In this document: positions 16,870 to 25,654 of the stretch, in pieces
Numbering within the stretch: the stretch's first letter is position 1
Layout of the letters: every line of letters starts with the position of its first letter
Assembly: GCF_050286925.1 (NCBI RefSeq)
Contig: NZ_JBFWFX010000002.1
Location: forward strand, 1-64,000
Reading direction: 5' to 3'
DNA: 64,000 nucleotides
From: Caloranaerobacter sp050286925
GTDB lineage: Bacteria > Bacillota > Clostridia > Tissierellales > Thermohalobacteraceae
Translations under genes and position numbers: made by a program
The notes under the pieces: model-generated
Databases searched by the model: none
Told to the model about the DNA's origin: nothing
What the model saw: only the letters and a program-made list of their open reading frames with translations

Positions 16870-17834
16870 TGGCAGATAGAATTTTAGAGGTTAAGAATCT
16901 TAAAAAATATTTCAAGACTCCTAAAGGATTATTACACGCTGTAGATGGCGTTAATTTCTATATAGAAAGAGGAAAGACTCTTGGAGTAGTTGGAGAATCT
17001 GGTTGTGGTAAGTCTACAACGGGTAGATTAGTTTTAAGACTATTAGAAGCTACAGACGGAGAGATATTATTTGAAGGCCAAAATATAAGAAATTTCAATA
17101 AAAAACAGCTTAGAAAATTAAGAGAAGAGATGCAGATTATCTTCCAAGACCCGTTTGCATCATTAAATCCAAGGATGACAGTAAGTGAAATAATAGCAGA
17201 ACCACTTATAATACACAAAATTACTAAAAACAGAGCTGAGCTAGATAAAAGAGTTTCAAAGCTGATGGAAACTGTTGGTCTTGCAGAAAGACTAGTTAAT
17301 GCATATCCACACGAATTAGATGGTGGTAGAAGACAAAGAATCGGTATAGCAAGAGCATTAGCATTAAATCCTAAATTCATAGTTTGTGATGAGCCAGTTT
17401 CAGCATTAGACGTTTCAATACAAGCACAGGTTTTAAATCTAATGCAAGATTTACAAGATGAACTTGGACTTACTTATATGTTCATAACTCATGACTTATC
17501 AGTAGTTAAACATTTCTCTGATGATATTGCAGTTATGTATTTAGGTAAGCTAGTTGAAAAGGCAGAATGTAAGGAATTATTTGATAGACCATATCACCCA
17601 TATACTAAGGCTTTATTATCTGCTATACCAGTACCAAGCATTAAGAAGAAAAGAGAAAGAATTATTCTTAAAGGAGAAGTATCTTCACCAATCAATCCTC
17701 CACCAGGATGTAGATTTGCAAAGAGATGTCCTTATGCTAAAGACAAGTGTTTCAATGAAGAGCCTAAATTAGTAGATATAGGCAATGAACACTTTGTTGC
17801 ATGCCATTATGTAAAAGAAATAAATAATATATAA
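16869..17834 (+). CDS. oppF: peptide ABC transporter ATPase OppF/DppF
   Basis: A 321-residue ATPase, the second nucleotide-binding subunit. Walker A is GESGCGKST near 42-50 and Walker B is FIVCDEP. The ABC signature is LDGGRRQR rather than LSGGQ; from memory this variant is common in OppF/DppF of related bacteria, and I infer that the OppD site with its canonical partner may dominate hydrolysis. The C-terminal cysteine motif CRFAKRCPYAKDKC is present. Start overlaps the oppD stop, implying coupled translation. Confidence 0.92.
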   Translation: MADRILEVKNLKKYFKTPKGLLHAVDGVNFYIERGKTLGVVGESGCGKSTTGRLVLRLLEATDGEILFEGQNIRNFNKKQLRKLREEMQIIFQDPFASLNPRMTVSEIIAEPLIIHKITKNRAELDKRVSKLMETVGLAERLVNAYPHELDGGRRQRIGIARALALNPKFIVCDEPVSALDVSIQAQVLNLMQDLQDELGLTYMFITHDLSVVKHFSDDIAVMYLGKLVEKAECKELFDRPYHPYTKALLSAIPVPSIKKKRERIILKGEVSSPINPPPGCRFAKRCPYAKDKCFNEEPKLVDIGNEHFVACHYVKEINNI

Positions 17835-17860
17835 AGCGGCATTTGCCGCTTTATGTTTTA
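17833..17860. terminator. bidirectional terminator oppF / helicase
   Basis: Stem AAAGCGGCA / TGCCGCTTT with a TT loop, then ATGTTTT on the plus strand. The oppF stop and the stop of the convergent helicase gene both lie in or beside it. Confidence 0.75.
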
Positions 17861-19935
17861 AGTAAGTTCTTTTCTACACAAATTTTTGTAGATAACTGTT
17901 TTGTTCCTATCTTTTCAAAATCTATTATAATATTTTTGTCATCTATAAATTTTATAATTCCTCTACCGAATTTTTCATGTTCTACAGTACTGCCAACTTT
18001 ATAATCATGTCTTAATGGTTTTCCTATAGCTTCTATCTCCTGAACAAATCTCGAAGGGATTACTCTTTCTCCATTTTTGAAGTTTATAGTTATCAAATTA
18101 AGGTTTCTTTTGGCTCTAGTGATTCCTACATAAAATATTCTGCGTTCTTCTTCAAAAGGTTCAATAATATTCGATTCTAATGCTTCAATACTGCTGGACG
18201 AAGGGAATTCTCCATCTATTAGATCTATAATATATACATTTTCAAACTCTAATCCTTTTGCTGAATGTATCGTTGAAAGGGTTACTGCATTATTTTTATT
18301 AAATCTTGTATTCTCTAACATTTTAGCTAGGCTATCTAACCTTGCTAAAAATTCGTTAATAGAATTAGTTTCTTTTGCAATTATCTTTAATATTGATATT
18401 ATGGTATTTGAGTATTCGAATGAATTGCCGTATTTTCTCGAATTATCTATAAGAAATCCTCTATATTCAAGTTCGTTTTCTATAAAAGATATTGCATCAT
18501 ATGCCTTTAGTTTCGATAAATATTTGAAGTCAGATTTTAATCTAATATAATTCCTTTTTTGAAAGTTTTTTAATTCTGGTAGATTTATTAGACTTTCAAA
18601 AATGTTTTCTTTTGGTTTTGTTGATTTTATATATTCGACGCTCTTTTTAGTAATATAACCGTTCATTTTATAGTATATTCTCTGAAAAGAGTCTATATCA
18701 GTATTGTCTAAAGAGAGTTTCAAGAAAGAAATTATGTCCTGACAGACCCAGTGTTTAAATATATATAATTTTTTCGTATCTTTTATATAGAACGGAATAT
18801 TATTTCTTTCGAGTTTATCTATTAATCCTACTGAAGATATGTTGTTCCTAAAAAGTACGGCAGTATTAGATAAATCTTTGATTTTCTTTAATTGATTGAT
18901 AATATATTCTATTTGTTCAAATTCGTCATTTAATTTAATAATTTTTATCGGTTCGTTTTCTTCATTTTTTGTATATAAGTTTTTCTTAAATCTAATTTTA
19001 TTCAATTGTATAAACTTATTGCTGATATCTACGATAGTTTTAGTTGAACGAAAGTTTTCTTCCATAAAGAATATTTTTGCATCAGGATAATCTATATCTT
19101 TAAAATTTAATAGTTCATGGGGTGTAGCTCCTCTAAATCCGTAAATAGATTGATCATCATCAGCCACTACAAATAAATTATTTTTGGGATATGCAAGCAG
19201 TTTGATTAATATATTTTGGACTTTTGATGTATCTTGTCCTTCGTCTACTTGTATATAAGGATATCTTTTTCTGCATTGTGCTAAAATATCAGGGTTGTTT
19301 TCTAATATATTTAGAGAAAGGGTAAGCATATCGTCAAAATCGATAAGTCCTGCTCTTTTTTTATAGTTTTCATATTCTATAAATATATTGTATAGATTTT
19401 TTATACCAAAATTATTGAAATAGTTAATGTCTTCTGGTTTAATCATCATATTTTTTATATAGCTTATAGTGTTTATCAAGTCTTCTAATTTTTCTTCATT
19501 AATCTGTATTTTATTGAATTTATAGTAGATTTCTTTCAATAATAAATTTTTATTTATTTTAGAATCATTACCTTCTAAAAGTTCATATTTTATCCCTTTT
19601 ATTTTTGAAAAGTACCTTATGACTGAATAAGAGAAACTGTGTATAGTAGAAAAATTAGGCTTTATATTTAATATATTGCCAAAAGTCGATATAAATCTGT
19701 TTTTCATATCTGAAGCAGAGGCTTTACTGAATGTAATTGTTAGAATATTGTTTGGGTTAATTCTGTGATTTAATATTAAATTTAAAGTTCTGCATATAAG
19801 AACTGTGGTTTTACCTGCGCCTGGAACAGCTAGAACGATTGCTGGTCCTTCTTTATGTAAAACAGCTTCCCTTTGCTGTTTAGTAAGACATATTCCAAAC
19901 TTTTTATTAAGAAGCTGAAAAAATCTATTTTGCAA
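17851..19935 (-). CDS. UvrD/PcrA-like superfamily 1 DNA helicase
   Basis: A 694-residue ATP-dependent 3'-5' helicase. Motifs in order: Q motif LTKQQREAV, Walker A VPGAGKTT (38-44), Ia ITFSKASASDM, DFDDML, motif II VDEGQD (the usual form is DExQD), III VADDDQSIYGFRGA, IV ENFRST, V STIHSAKGLEFENVYIIDL, VI EEERRIFYVGITRAK. The last 50 residues (VGSTVEHEKFGRGIIKFID) are the C-terminal Tudor-like module of PcrA, which contacts RNA polymerase in the Bacillus protein. It is slightly shorter than PcrA (about 730). It could be the main PcrA or a paralogue; a second one may exist outside the window. Confidence 0.88.
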   Translation of the reverse strand: MQNRFFQLLNKKFGICLTKQQREAVLHKEGPAIVLAVPGAGKTTVLICRTLNLILNHRINPNNILTITFSKASASDMKNRFISTFGNILNIKPNFSTIHSFSYSVIRYFSKIKGIKYELLEGNDSKINKNLLLKEIYYKFNKIQINEEKLEDLINTISYIKNMMIKPEDINYFNNFGIKNLYNIFIEYENYKKRAGLIDFDDMLTLSLNILENNPDILAQCRKRYPYIQVDEGQDTSKVQNILIKLLAYPKNNLFVVADDDQSIYGFRGATPHELLNFKDIDYPDAKIFFMEENFRSTKTIVDISNKFIQLNKIRFKKNLYTKNEENEPIKIIKLNDEFEQIEYIINQLKKIKDLSNTAVLFRNNISSVGLIDKLERNNIPFYIKDTKKLYIFKHWVCQDIISFLKLSLDNTDIDSFQRIYYKMNGYITKKSVEYIKSTKPKENIFESLINLPELKNFQKRNYIRLKSDFKYLSKLKAYDAISFIENELEYRGFLIDNSRKYGNSFEYSNTIISILKIIAKETNSINEFLARLDSLAKMLENTRFNKNNAVTLSTIHSAKGLEFENVYIIDLIDGEFPSSSSIEALESNIIEPFEEERRIFYVGITRAKRNLNLITINFKNGERVIPSRFVQEIEAIGKPLRHDYKVGSTVEHEKFGRGIIKFIDDKNIIIDFEKIGTKQLSTKICVEKNLLKT

Positions 19936-19985
19936 CAGAAGTTCCTCCTTAAATAAGATTACATTTCATATTTTAACATAACAAA

Positions 19986-20003
19986 GCCCTGGATAACCAG
20001 GGC
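19986..20003 (-). terminator. hairpin GCCCTGG/CCAGGGC, distal copy
   Basis: An 18-base inverted repeat GCCCTGG-n4-CCAGGGC identical to the one at 20162-20179, followed on the minus strand by TTTGTTATG. It lies just upstream of the helicase gene and may block read-through from nupC. Confidence 0.6.
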
Positions 20004-20038
20004 ACAGACTGTTGACAAATTTATTCTTTTAAATATTT

Positions 20039-20094
20039 TATGAAAATGAAAGCGAATGCTTGAAAGAATTTAGTTAAAAAACTAGGTGAAAATT
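20039..20094 (-). repeat. repeat family B core, copy 3
   Basis: The minus-strand copy of the family B core (AACTAAATTCTTTCAAGCAT and on). The hairpin that follows it, as in the other copies, is the terminator at 19986-20003. A further hairpin, GGTTTGACA / TGTCAAACC with loop GGA, lies at 20111-20131 in the same gap. Confidence 0.65.
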
Positions 20095-20161
20095 TTTGAG
20101 AAAATCCGTAGGTTTGACAGGATGTCAAACCATAAAATATTTTATTTTGTCAATAAAATTA

Positions 20162-20179
20162 GCCCTGGATAACCAGGGC
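20162..20179 (-). terminator. terminator after nupC
   Basis: GCCCTGG / CCAGGGC stem, 14 bases beyond the nupC stop codon, followed on the minus strand by TAATTTTATTG. Confidence 0.75.
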
Positions 20180-20192
20180 TTTACATACTATA

Positions 20193-21413
20193 TTAGATTA
20201 ATATACCTGCAATTGTAGCTGTCATGAATGCAGCAAGTGAACCACCTATTAAAGCTTTAATACCCAATTTAGCTATATCAGAACGTCTTTCAGGTGCTAA
20301 TCCACCGATACCACCGATTTGAATACCGATTGAACTGAAGTTAGCAAAACCGCAAAGAGCATAAGTTAATATGATAATTGTTCTTTCGCTTAATGCTCCT
20401 TCTTTAATTAATGTTGATAGGTTTGCATAAGCGAAGAATTCATTTATAACGATTTTCTGACCTAATAGATTACCTGCTTGAATTATATCGCTCATAGGTA
20501 CACCCATGATGAATGCTAATGGAGCAAATAATCTACCTAATATCCATTCTAAGCTTAAGAAATCAAGACCTATTATACCACCGAACCAACTTAATAATGA
20601 GTTTAATAGAGCAACTAGTGCTATAAAAGCAAGTAGCATAGCTCCAACGTTTAAAGCTAATGATAAACCTTCACTAGCACCTCTTGCAGCAGCATCTATA
20701 ACATTTGCATCTAATTCTTCTAATTCAAGATTAACTTTTCCTTTAGTTACTGGCGTTTCTGTTTCTGGAATCATTATTTTAGCGATAACAAGGCTGGCTG
20801 GTGCAGACATTATACTAGCAGCTATTAAGTGTCCTGCATCAACACCCATTGAAACGTATCCAGCCATAACTCCACCTGCAACAGTAGCCATACCACCTGT
20901 CATAACTGTTAATAACTCTGATTTAGTCATTGATTTGATATATGGTTTAATTACAAGAGGAGCTTCTGTTTGCCCAACGAATATATTTGCTGCTGCTGAT
21001 AAAGATTCAGCTCCACTTGTACCCATTAGCTTAAGCATTACTTTAGCTAAGAATGATACTACAACTTGCATTACACCTAAGTGATATAAAATAGTCATAA
21101 GTGATGAGAAGAATATTATTGTAGGTAATATTTGTAAAGCGAATATAAAACCAAAGCTTTCTACATTTAGTAAATTACCAAATAGGAAAGCAGTACCTTC
21201 TTTTGTAAAATCGAGTAGTTTTGTTACTAAATCACTTAAAAATGTAAAAGCCATTTGACCAGGTGTCCACTTTAGAACTAAAAGAGCAAAGACAACCTGC
21301 ATAGATGTACCAATTGCTACAAGTCTCCAATTGATCTCTTTTTTATTTTCAGATAATAAGTAGGCAATAAAAATCATAACGAAAATACCTAAGAAACTTA
21401 TTAATTTTTCCAT
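20193..21413 (-). CDS. nupC: NupC-type concentrative nucleoside transporter
   Basis: A 406-residue polytopic membrane protein of the CNT family. Typical elements: an N-terminal helix pair, a gate-like TIIFFSSLMTILYHLG segment, then the substrate motif GQTEAPLVIKPY near 145-160. This is followed by MTGGMATVAGGVMAGYV, the second nucleoside site NEFFAYANL near 330, and a C-terminal FANFSSIGIQIGGIGGLAPERR block. Imports nucleosides with Na+ or H+. It starts at ATG after AGGAGAT. It has its own promoter region with duplicated -10 elements and cre-like palindromes, suggesting catabolite control. Confidence 0.92.
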   Translation of the reverse strand: MEKLISFLGIFVMIFIAYLLSENKKEINWRLVAIGTSMQVVFALLVLKWTPGQMAFTFLSDLVTKLLDFTKEGTAFLFGNLLNVESFGFIFALQILPTIIFFSSLMTILYHLGVMQVVVSFLAKVMLKLMGTSGAESLSAAANIFVGQTEAPLVIKPYIKSMTKSELLTVMTGGMATVAGGVMAGYVSMGVDAGHLIAASIMSAPASLVIAKIMIPETETPVTKGKVNLELEELDANVIDAAARGASEGLSLALNVGAMLLAFIALVALLNSLLSWFGGIIGLDFLSLEWILGRLFAPLAFIMGVPMSDIIQAGNLLGQKIVINEFFAYANLSTLIKEGALSERTIIILTYALCGFANFSSIGIQIGGIGGLAPERRSDIAKLGIKALIGGSLAAFMTATIAGILI

Positions 21414-21467
21414 TTGTATCTCCTTTCTAATTTTTTATCTTTTGATTTTCCAGAAAACAAGAAACGC

Positions 21468-21536
21468 TTTCCTATTATAGCATAATCCTATTTCCTATTA
21501 TAGCATAATCCTATTAAGTTTGCAAAGAAAAAATTT
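21468..21536 (-). promoter_or_regulatory. nupC promoter with tandem 23-bp duplication
   Basis: A 23-bp unit is exactly duplicated at 21468-21490 and 21491-21513. Read on the minus strand each unit has an extended -10 TGCTATAAT. The upstream one has TTGCAA exactly 17 bases before it, a good sigma-A promoter. GAAACGCTTTC just downstream (21461-21471) resembles the core of a CcpA cre site. Confidence 0.55.
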
Positions 21537-21570
21537 TTAATAAAACCGAGAATTAAAATAATGCCAAACA

Positions 21571-21590
21571 TATTATAGCAAACGTTTCAA
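21571..21590 (-). promoter_or_regulatory. cre-like operator and third extended -10
   Basis: On the minus strand TTGAAACGTTTGCT matches the cre consensus (TGWAARCGYTWNCW) at 12 of 14 positions and runs directly into a third TGCTATAAT. Binding by a CcpA-like repressor is inferred. Confidence 0.4.
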
Positions 21591-21694
21591 CTGTAGAAAA
21601 CAAGTAATTTATGGAAATGGGTACTAAGTGTTAGATGCTAGAAAAAATAATAAAAGAATGTTAATTATAGGATATGTAAAAAACAAAAAAACTA

Positions 21695-21723
21695 TTGACA
21701 ATAAATATAATAATATGTATAAT
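21695..21723 (+). promoter_or_regulatory. consensus promoter of tRNA-Leu
   Basis: TTGACA (21695-21700), 17-base spacer, TATAAT (21718-21723): a perfect sigma-A promoter placing transcription start about 25 bases before the tRNA. Confidence 0.85.
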
Positions 21724-21754
21724 TATTTCTGTCAGTAAAGGATTGACAAATTGC

Positions 21755-21838
21755 GCGGGTGTGGCGGAATTGGCAGACGCGCTAGACTTAGGATCTAGTG
21801 CCCTCGGCGTGGGGGTTCGAGTCCCTCCACCCGCACCA
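21755..21838 (+). tRNA. tRNA-Leu (anticodon TAG)
   Basis: Acceptor arms GCGGGTG / CACCCGC pair fully. The class II long variable arm TGCCCTCGGCGT is present, as is the T loop TTCGAGT, and CCA is encoded. The anticodon loop CTTAGGA gives anticodon TAG, reading CTA-type leucine codons. Confidence 0.97.
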
Positions 21839-21854
21839 CTGACATAAAGTAAAA

Positions 21855-21882
21855 AGCCAATGGGTAAACCATTGGTTTTTTT
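21855..21882 (+). terminator. terminator after tRNA-Leu
   Basis: Stem GCCAATGG / CCATTGGT with a GTAAA loop and seven T residues. Confidence 0.88.
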
Positions 21883-21922
21883 CGTATTTTCAAAAAGTAT
21901 TTTATACAGAATAAGACAATAA

Positions 21923-21952
21923 TAGACATTGAAAAAATTTTTATGATATAAT
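21923..21952 (+). promoter_or_regulatory. possible promoter upstream of tig
   Basis: TAGACA, 18-base spacer, TATAAT. It would transcribe through the tandem hairpin repeats at 22019-22260 into tig. Confidence 0.45.
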
Positions 21953-22018
21953 ATAGTGGTTCAAGATAGTGGTTTAAGACTGCAATCAAACGATTTTATT
22001 ATTTTTTGTACAGTAAAT

Positions 22019-22142
22019 AGAACAAAATCTTCGATTTAAGCAAATATTGTAAGGAAGATTTTGCCTATATCCATTACTGAAATACTGAAATTATATTCAA
22101 AATTATCTATAATATAATAAGGAATATAATTTTCTATGGATT
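22019..22142 (+). repeat. dispersed two-hairpin repeat, copy 3a
   Basis: A forward copy, AGAACAAAATCTTCG to TTTCTATGGATT, joined head to tail with copy 3b. Somewhat more diverged than 3b. Confidence 0.85.
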
Positions 22143-22260
22143 AGAACAAAATCTTCGATTTAAATAAATTAAGGAAGATTTTGTTGAAATCCATAAATGG
22201 AAATTATATTTAAAATTATCCACAGTTTAACAAGGAATATAATTTCCTTATGGATTATAA
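22143..22260 (+). repeat. dispersed two-hairpin repeat, copy 3b
   Basis: A forward copy with near-perfect arms: ACAAAATCTTC / GAAGATTTTGT, then AATCCATAAATGGAAATTATAT / ATATAATTTCCTTATGGATT. It ends in GGATTATAAAAA about 80 bp before tig. Best single representative of the family. Confidence 0.9.
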
Positions 22261-22339
22261 AAATGGCATCAAAAGGCGATAATTACTAATTGAAGACAGA
22301 AAATAAAAATTACATAAAAAGGAACGAGGAGGAACGAGA

Positions 22340-23626
22340 ATGAATTCAGAAATCATTAAAAAAGAAAATTATAATGTAACTTTGAAAATTGAAATTGATG
22401 AAAAGAAATTTCAAGAGGGAGTTCAAAAAGCGTATTTAAAGAACAGACATAAGTTCAATATACCAGGATTCAGAAAAGGTAAAGCTCCAAGAAAAATTAT
22501 AGAGGCAAGATATGGAGAAGGAATATTTTATGAAGATGCTATAAACATTGTTTTCCCTGAAGCATATAATGAAGCGATAAAAAAACACAACTTAAAGCCA
22601 GTAGACAGACCAGTAATTGATATAGAGCAAATCGAAAGCGGTAAGCCGGTAGTATTTACAGCAGAAGTAGTAGTTAAGCCAGAAGTTAAGTTAGGTGATT
22701 ATAAAGGTATAGAAATTGAAAAGGTAGAGTATAATGTTACAGAAAAAGATGTTGAAAATGAATTGAAATCAATGCAAGAAAAAAATGCTAGATTAGTAGA
22801 AGTAACAGATAGACCAGCAAAAGAAGGAGATATATTAACAATTGATTATGAAGGATATGTAGATGGAGAGAAATTTGAAGGAGGTACTGCATATAATCAG
22901 GTATTAGAGATTGGCTCAGGTAGATTTATACCTGGTTTTGAAGAACAATTGGTTGGTAAGAATAAAGATGAAGAATTCGAAATAAATGTGAAGTTTCCAG
23001 AAGAATATCATGTAGAAAACCTTGCTGGTAAAGACGCTACATTCAAGATAAAAATACATGAAATTAAAGAAAAAGATTTACCTGAATTAGATGATGAATT
23101 TGCAAAAGATGTTAGTGAATTTGATACTTTAGATGAATTAAAGGAAGATATTAAGAAAAGATTAGAAAAACAAGCTAAAGACAGAGAAAAATCTGAAAAA
23201 GAAAATAGAGTAATAGAAAAAGTTGTAGAAGCAGCAGAAGTTGATATACCAGAAGTAATGATTGAAAATGAAGTAGATTATCAAATAAGAAATTTTGAGT
23301 TTACTTTAAGATATCAAGGATTAGATTTAAATAAATACTTAGAATTAACAAATACTAAGATAGAAGATTTAAAAGAAAAATTCAGACCAGAAGCTGAAAA
23401 GGCAGTAAAAGCAGAATTAGTTTTAGAAGCAATAGCTGAGAAAGAAAATATAAAGGAGACAGAAGAAGATTTAGATGAAGAATTAAAGAAGATTGCTGCT
23501 GGGTACGGACAAGATTTTGAAGAATTTAAGAAAAACATAAGAGAGGAAGATTTAGAATACATTAAAGAGGGTATAATTAGAAGGAAAACTGTCGAGTTTT
23601 TAGTAGAAAATGCTAAATTCCAGTAA
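22340..23626 (+). CDS. tig: trigger factor
   Basis: A 428-residue ribosome-bound chaperone and peptidyl-prolyl isomerase. The N-terminal ribosome-docking signature GFRKGKAP is near 45-52, the FKBP-type domain (DILTIDYEGYVDGEKFEGG) about 155-240, and the helical C-terminal arms follow. Full family length. It begins a chain tig-clpP-clpX in conserved order; the clpP start is 24 bp after the tig stop. Confidence 0.96.
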   Translation: MNSEIIKKENYNVTLKIEIDEKKFQEGVQKAYLKNRHKFNIPGFRKGKAPRKIIEARYGEGIFYEDAINIVFPEAYNEAIKKHNLKPVDRPVIDIEQIESGKPVVFTAEVVVKPEVKLGDYKGIEIEKVEYNVTEKDVENELKSMQEKNARLVEVTDRPAKEGDILTIDYEGYVDGEKFEGGTAYNQVLEIGSGRFIPGFEEQLVGKNKDEEFEINVKFPEEYHVENLAGKDATFKIKIHEIKEKDLPELDDEFAKDVSEFDTLDELKEDIKKRLEKQAKDREKSEKENRVIEKVVEAAEVDIPEVMIENEVDYQIRNFEFTLRYQGLDLNKYLELTNTKIEDLKEKFRPEAEKAVKAELVLEAIAEKENIKETEEDLDEELKKIAAGYGQDFEEFKKNIREEDLEYIKEGIIRRKTVEFLVENAKFQ

Positions 23627-23650
23627 ATTTTTAACCGGGAGGGATAATCT

Positions 23651-24235
23651 ATGGCATTAGTGCCAATTGTTGTAGAGCAGACTAATAGAGGTGAGAGATC
23701 ATACGATATTTATTCTAGACTATTAAAAGAAAGGATTATTTTTATAACTGATGAAATCAATGATACAACTGCGAGTTTAGTAGTAGCTCAGCTGTTATTC
23801 TTAGAAGCAGAGGATCCTGATAAAGATATTCAACTTTATATAAATAGTCCGGGAGGTTCTATAACTGCAGGTTTTGCAATTTATGATACAATGCAGTATA
23901 TTAAGCCTGATGTTTCAACAATATGTATAGGAATGGCAGCTAGTATGGGGGCGTTCTTGCTTGCGGCTGGAGCTAAAGGTAAGAGATTTGCACTTCCTAA
24001 TGCTGAAGTCATGATACATCAGCCTTTAGGAGGAACTAGAGGTCAGGCTGAAGATATCAGAATACATGCTGAGAGAATAATTAAAATGAGAGAGAATATA
24101 AATAGAATTTTGAGCGAAAGAACGGGTCAATCATATGAAAGAATTTCAAAAGATACAGATAGAGATTTCTTCATGTCAGCATATGAAGCAAAGGAATACG
24201 GATTAATAGATGATGTAATAACTTTTAGGAAATAA
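23651..24235 (+). CDS. clpP: ATP-dependent Clp protease proteolytic subunit
   Basis: A 194-residue serine peptidase. The catalytic triad is visible: S in GMAASMGAF (about 97), H in EVMIHQPLGG (about 122) and D in SKDTDRDFFMS (about 171). Forms a 14-mer barrel with ClpX encoded next. Start ATG has GGGAGGG upstream. Confidence 0.97.
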   Translation: MALVPIVVEQTNRGERSYDIYSRLLKERIIFITDEINDTTASLVVAQLLFLEAEDPDKDIQLYINSPGGSITAGFAIYDTMQYIKPDVSTICIGMAASMGAFLLAAGAKGKRFALPNAEVMIHQPLGGTRGQAEDIRIHAERIIKMRENINRILSERTGQSYERISKDTDRDFFMSAYEAKEYGLIDDVITFRK

Positions 24236-24254
24236 CATTAAGAGAGGTGTCATA

Positions 24255-25532
24255 ATGTCAAGATTTGAAAAAAAACAGCTTAAATGTTCTTTTTGCGGAA
24301 AAACTCAAGACCAAGTTAGAAGATTAATTGCAGGACCTAATGTGTATATTTGTGACGAGTGTATTGAGTTATGTCAAGAGATAATTGATGAAGAATTTGA
24401 AGAAGTAATGGAATTTGATTTAAATGAGCTTCCTAAACCAAAAGAAATAAAAGAAATATTAGACCAATATGTAATAAAGCAAGATCGAGCAAAAAGAGCA
24501 TTGGCTGTTGCGGTGTATAATCATTACAAACGCATAAATAGAAAGACTACTGATCAAGATGTCGAATTACAAAAGAGTAATATTATACTTATTGGTCCTA
24601 CAGGTTCTGGTAAGACACTACTTGCTCAGACTCTTGCTAAAATTTTAAATGTTCCTTTTGCTATAGCTGACGCTACTTCTTTAACTGAGGCAGGATATGT
24701 CGGAGAAGATGTTGAAAATATTTTGCTTAAATTAATACAAGCAGCAGATTATGATATTGAAAGAGCAGAGAAAGGTATTATTTATATAGATGAGATTGAC
24801 AAGATAGCAAGAAAATCTGATAATCCATCGATTACCAGAGATGTTAGTGGTGAAGGTGTTCAGCAAGCACTTCTTAAAATTTTAGAAGGGACAGTAGCTA
24901 GCGTTCCTCCTCAAGGAGGAAGGAAACACCCTCATCAAGAGTTTATTCAAATAGATACTACTAACATCCTTTTCATAGTTGGTGGAGCATTTGATGGTAT
25001 AGAAAATATAATACAAAAAAGAATAGGTAAGAAGTCTATGGGCTTCGGAGCTGAAATACAAAGTAAACAAGAGAAAGATGTAGGAGAACTATTAAAACAA
25101 ATTGAACCTGGAGATTTATTGAAATATGGACTTATTCCAGAGTTCGTAGGAAGAATACCAGTTATAGTTACATTAGAGCAGCTTGATAAGGAAGCTTTGA
25201 AAGATATTCTTACTAAGCCTAAAAATGCTATTATTAAGCAGTATAAAGAGTTATTCAGAATGGATGATGTTGAACTTGAATTTGATGATGAAGCTTTAGA
25301 AGTAGTGGCTCAAAAAGCTATTGAAAGGAAAACTGGTGCTAGAGGGTTAAGAGGTATTCTAGAAGAAATTATGCTAGATATTATGTATGAAATACCTTCT
25401 AGAAACGATATTAAAAAATGTATTATTACTAAAGATACTATCTTAAATAAATCTAAACCTACTTTTGTTTTAGCAGAAAAGAAAAAGAGAAGGACTAGAA
25501 AAAAGCAAGATAATAAAGAGTCTGTATCATAA
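24255..25532 (+). CDS. clpX: ATP-dependent Clp protease ATP-binding subunit ClpX
   Basis: A 425-residue unfoldase. The N-terminal C4 zinc finger has CSFC at 11-14 and CDECIELC at about 33-40. AAA+ Walker A is GPTGSGKTLLAQ, Walker B IYIDEIDKIA, and the IGF-type ClpP-docking loop region is present, as is the sensor GARGLRGILEEIM. A lysine/arginine-rich tail (KKKRRTRKKQD) ends the protein. Confidence 0.97.
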   Translation: MSRFEKKQLKCSFCGKTQDQVRRLIAGPNVYICDECIELCQEIIDEEFEEVMEFDLNELPKPKEIKEILDQYVIKQDRAKRALAVAVYNHYKRINRKTTDQDVELQKSNIILIGPTGSGKTLLAQTLAKILNVPFAIADATSLTEAGYVGEDVENILLKLIQAADYDIERAEKGIIYIDEIDKIARKSDNPSITRDVSGEGVQQALLKILEGTVASVPPQGGRKHPHQEFIQIDTTNILFIVGGAFDGIENIIQKRIGKKSMGFGAEIQSKQEKDVGELLKQIEPGDLLKYGLIPEFVGRIPVIVTLEQLDKEALKDILTKPKNAIIKQYKELFRMDDVELEFDDEALEVVAQKAIERKTGARGLRGILEEIMLDIMYEIPSRNDIKKCIITKDTILNKSKPTFVLAEKKKRRTRKKQDNKESVS

Positions 25533-25557
25533 AATGTCCGCTTATGCGGACATTTTT
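25531..25557 (+). terminator. terminator after clpX
   Basis: Stem AAAATGTCCGC / GCGGACATTTTT, loop TTAT. Ends the tig-clpP-clpX unit. Confidence 0.88.
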
Positions 25558-25654
25558 CCTATTTAAAACTCTTTTTAAATGATAAAACTTATTTTTAATT
25601 GAAAGTTGTGTTATTTTTGATAAAATATTATTGTATACCTTTGGGGGGATTTAT

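Noticed and set aside
20506..21084. 192-codon plus-strand frame
   Set aside because: Antisense to nupC, which has full family motifs; no ribosome site.
22019..22260. CRISPR array
   Set aside because: The repeats are long, self-complementary, only two in tandem, with no spacers between them; no Cas genes in the window.
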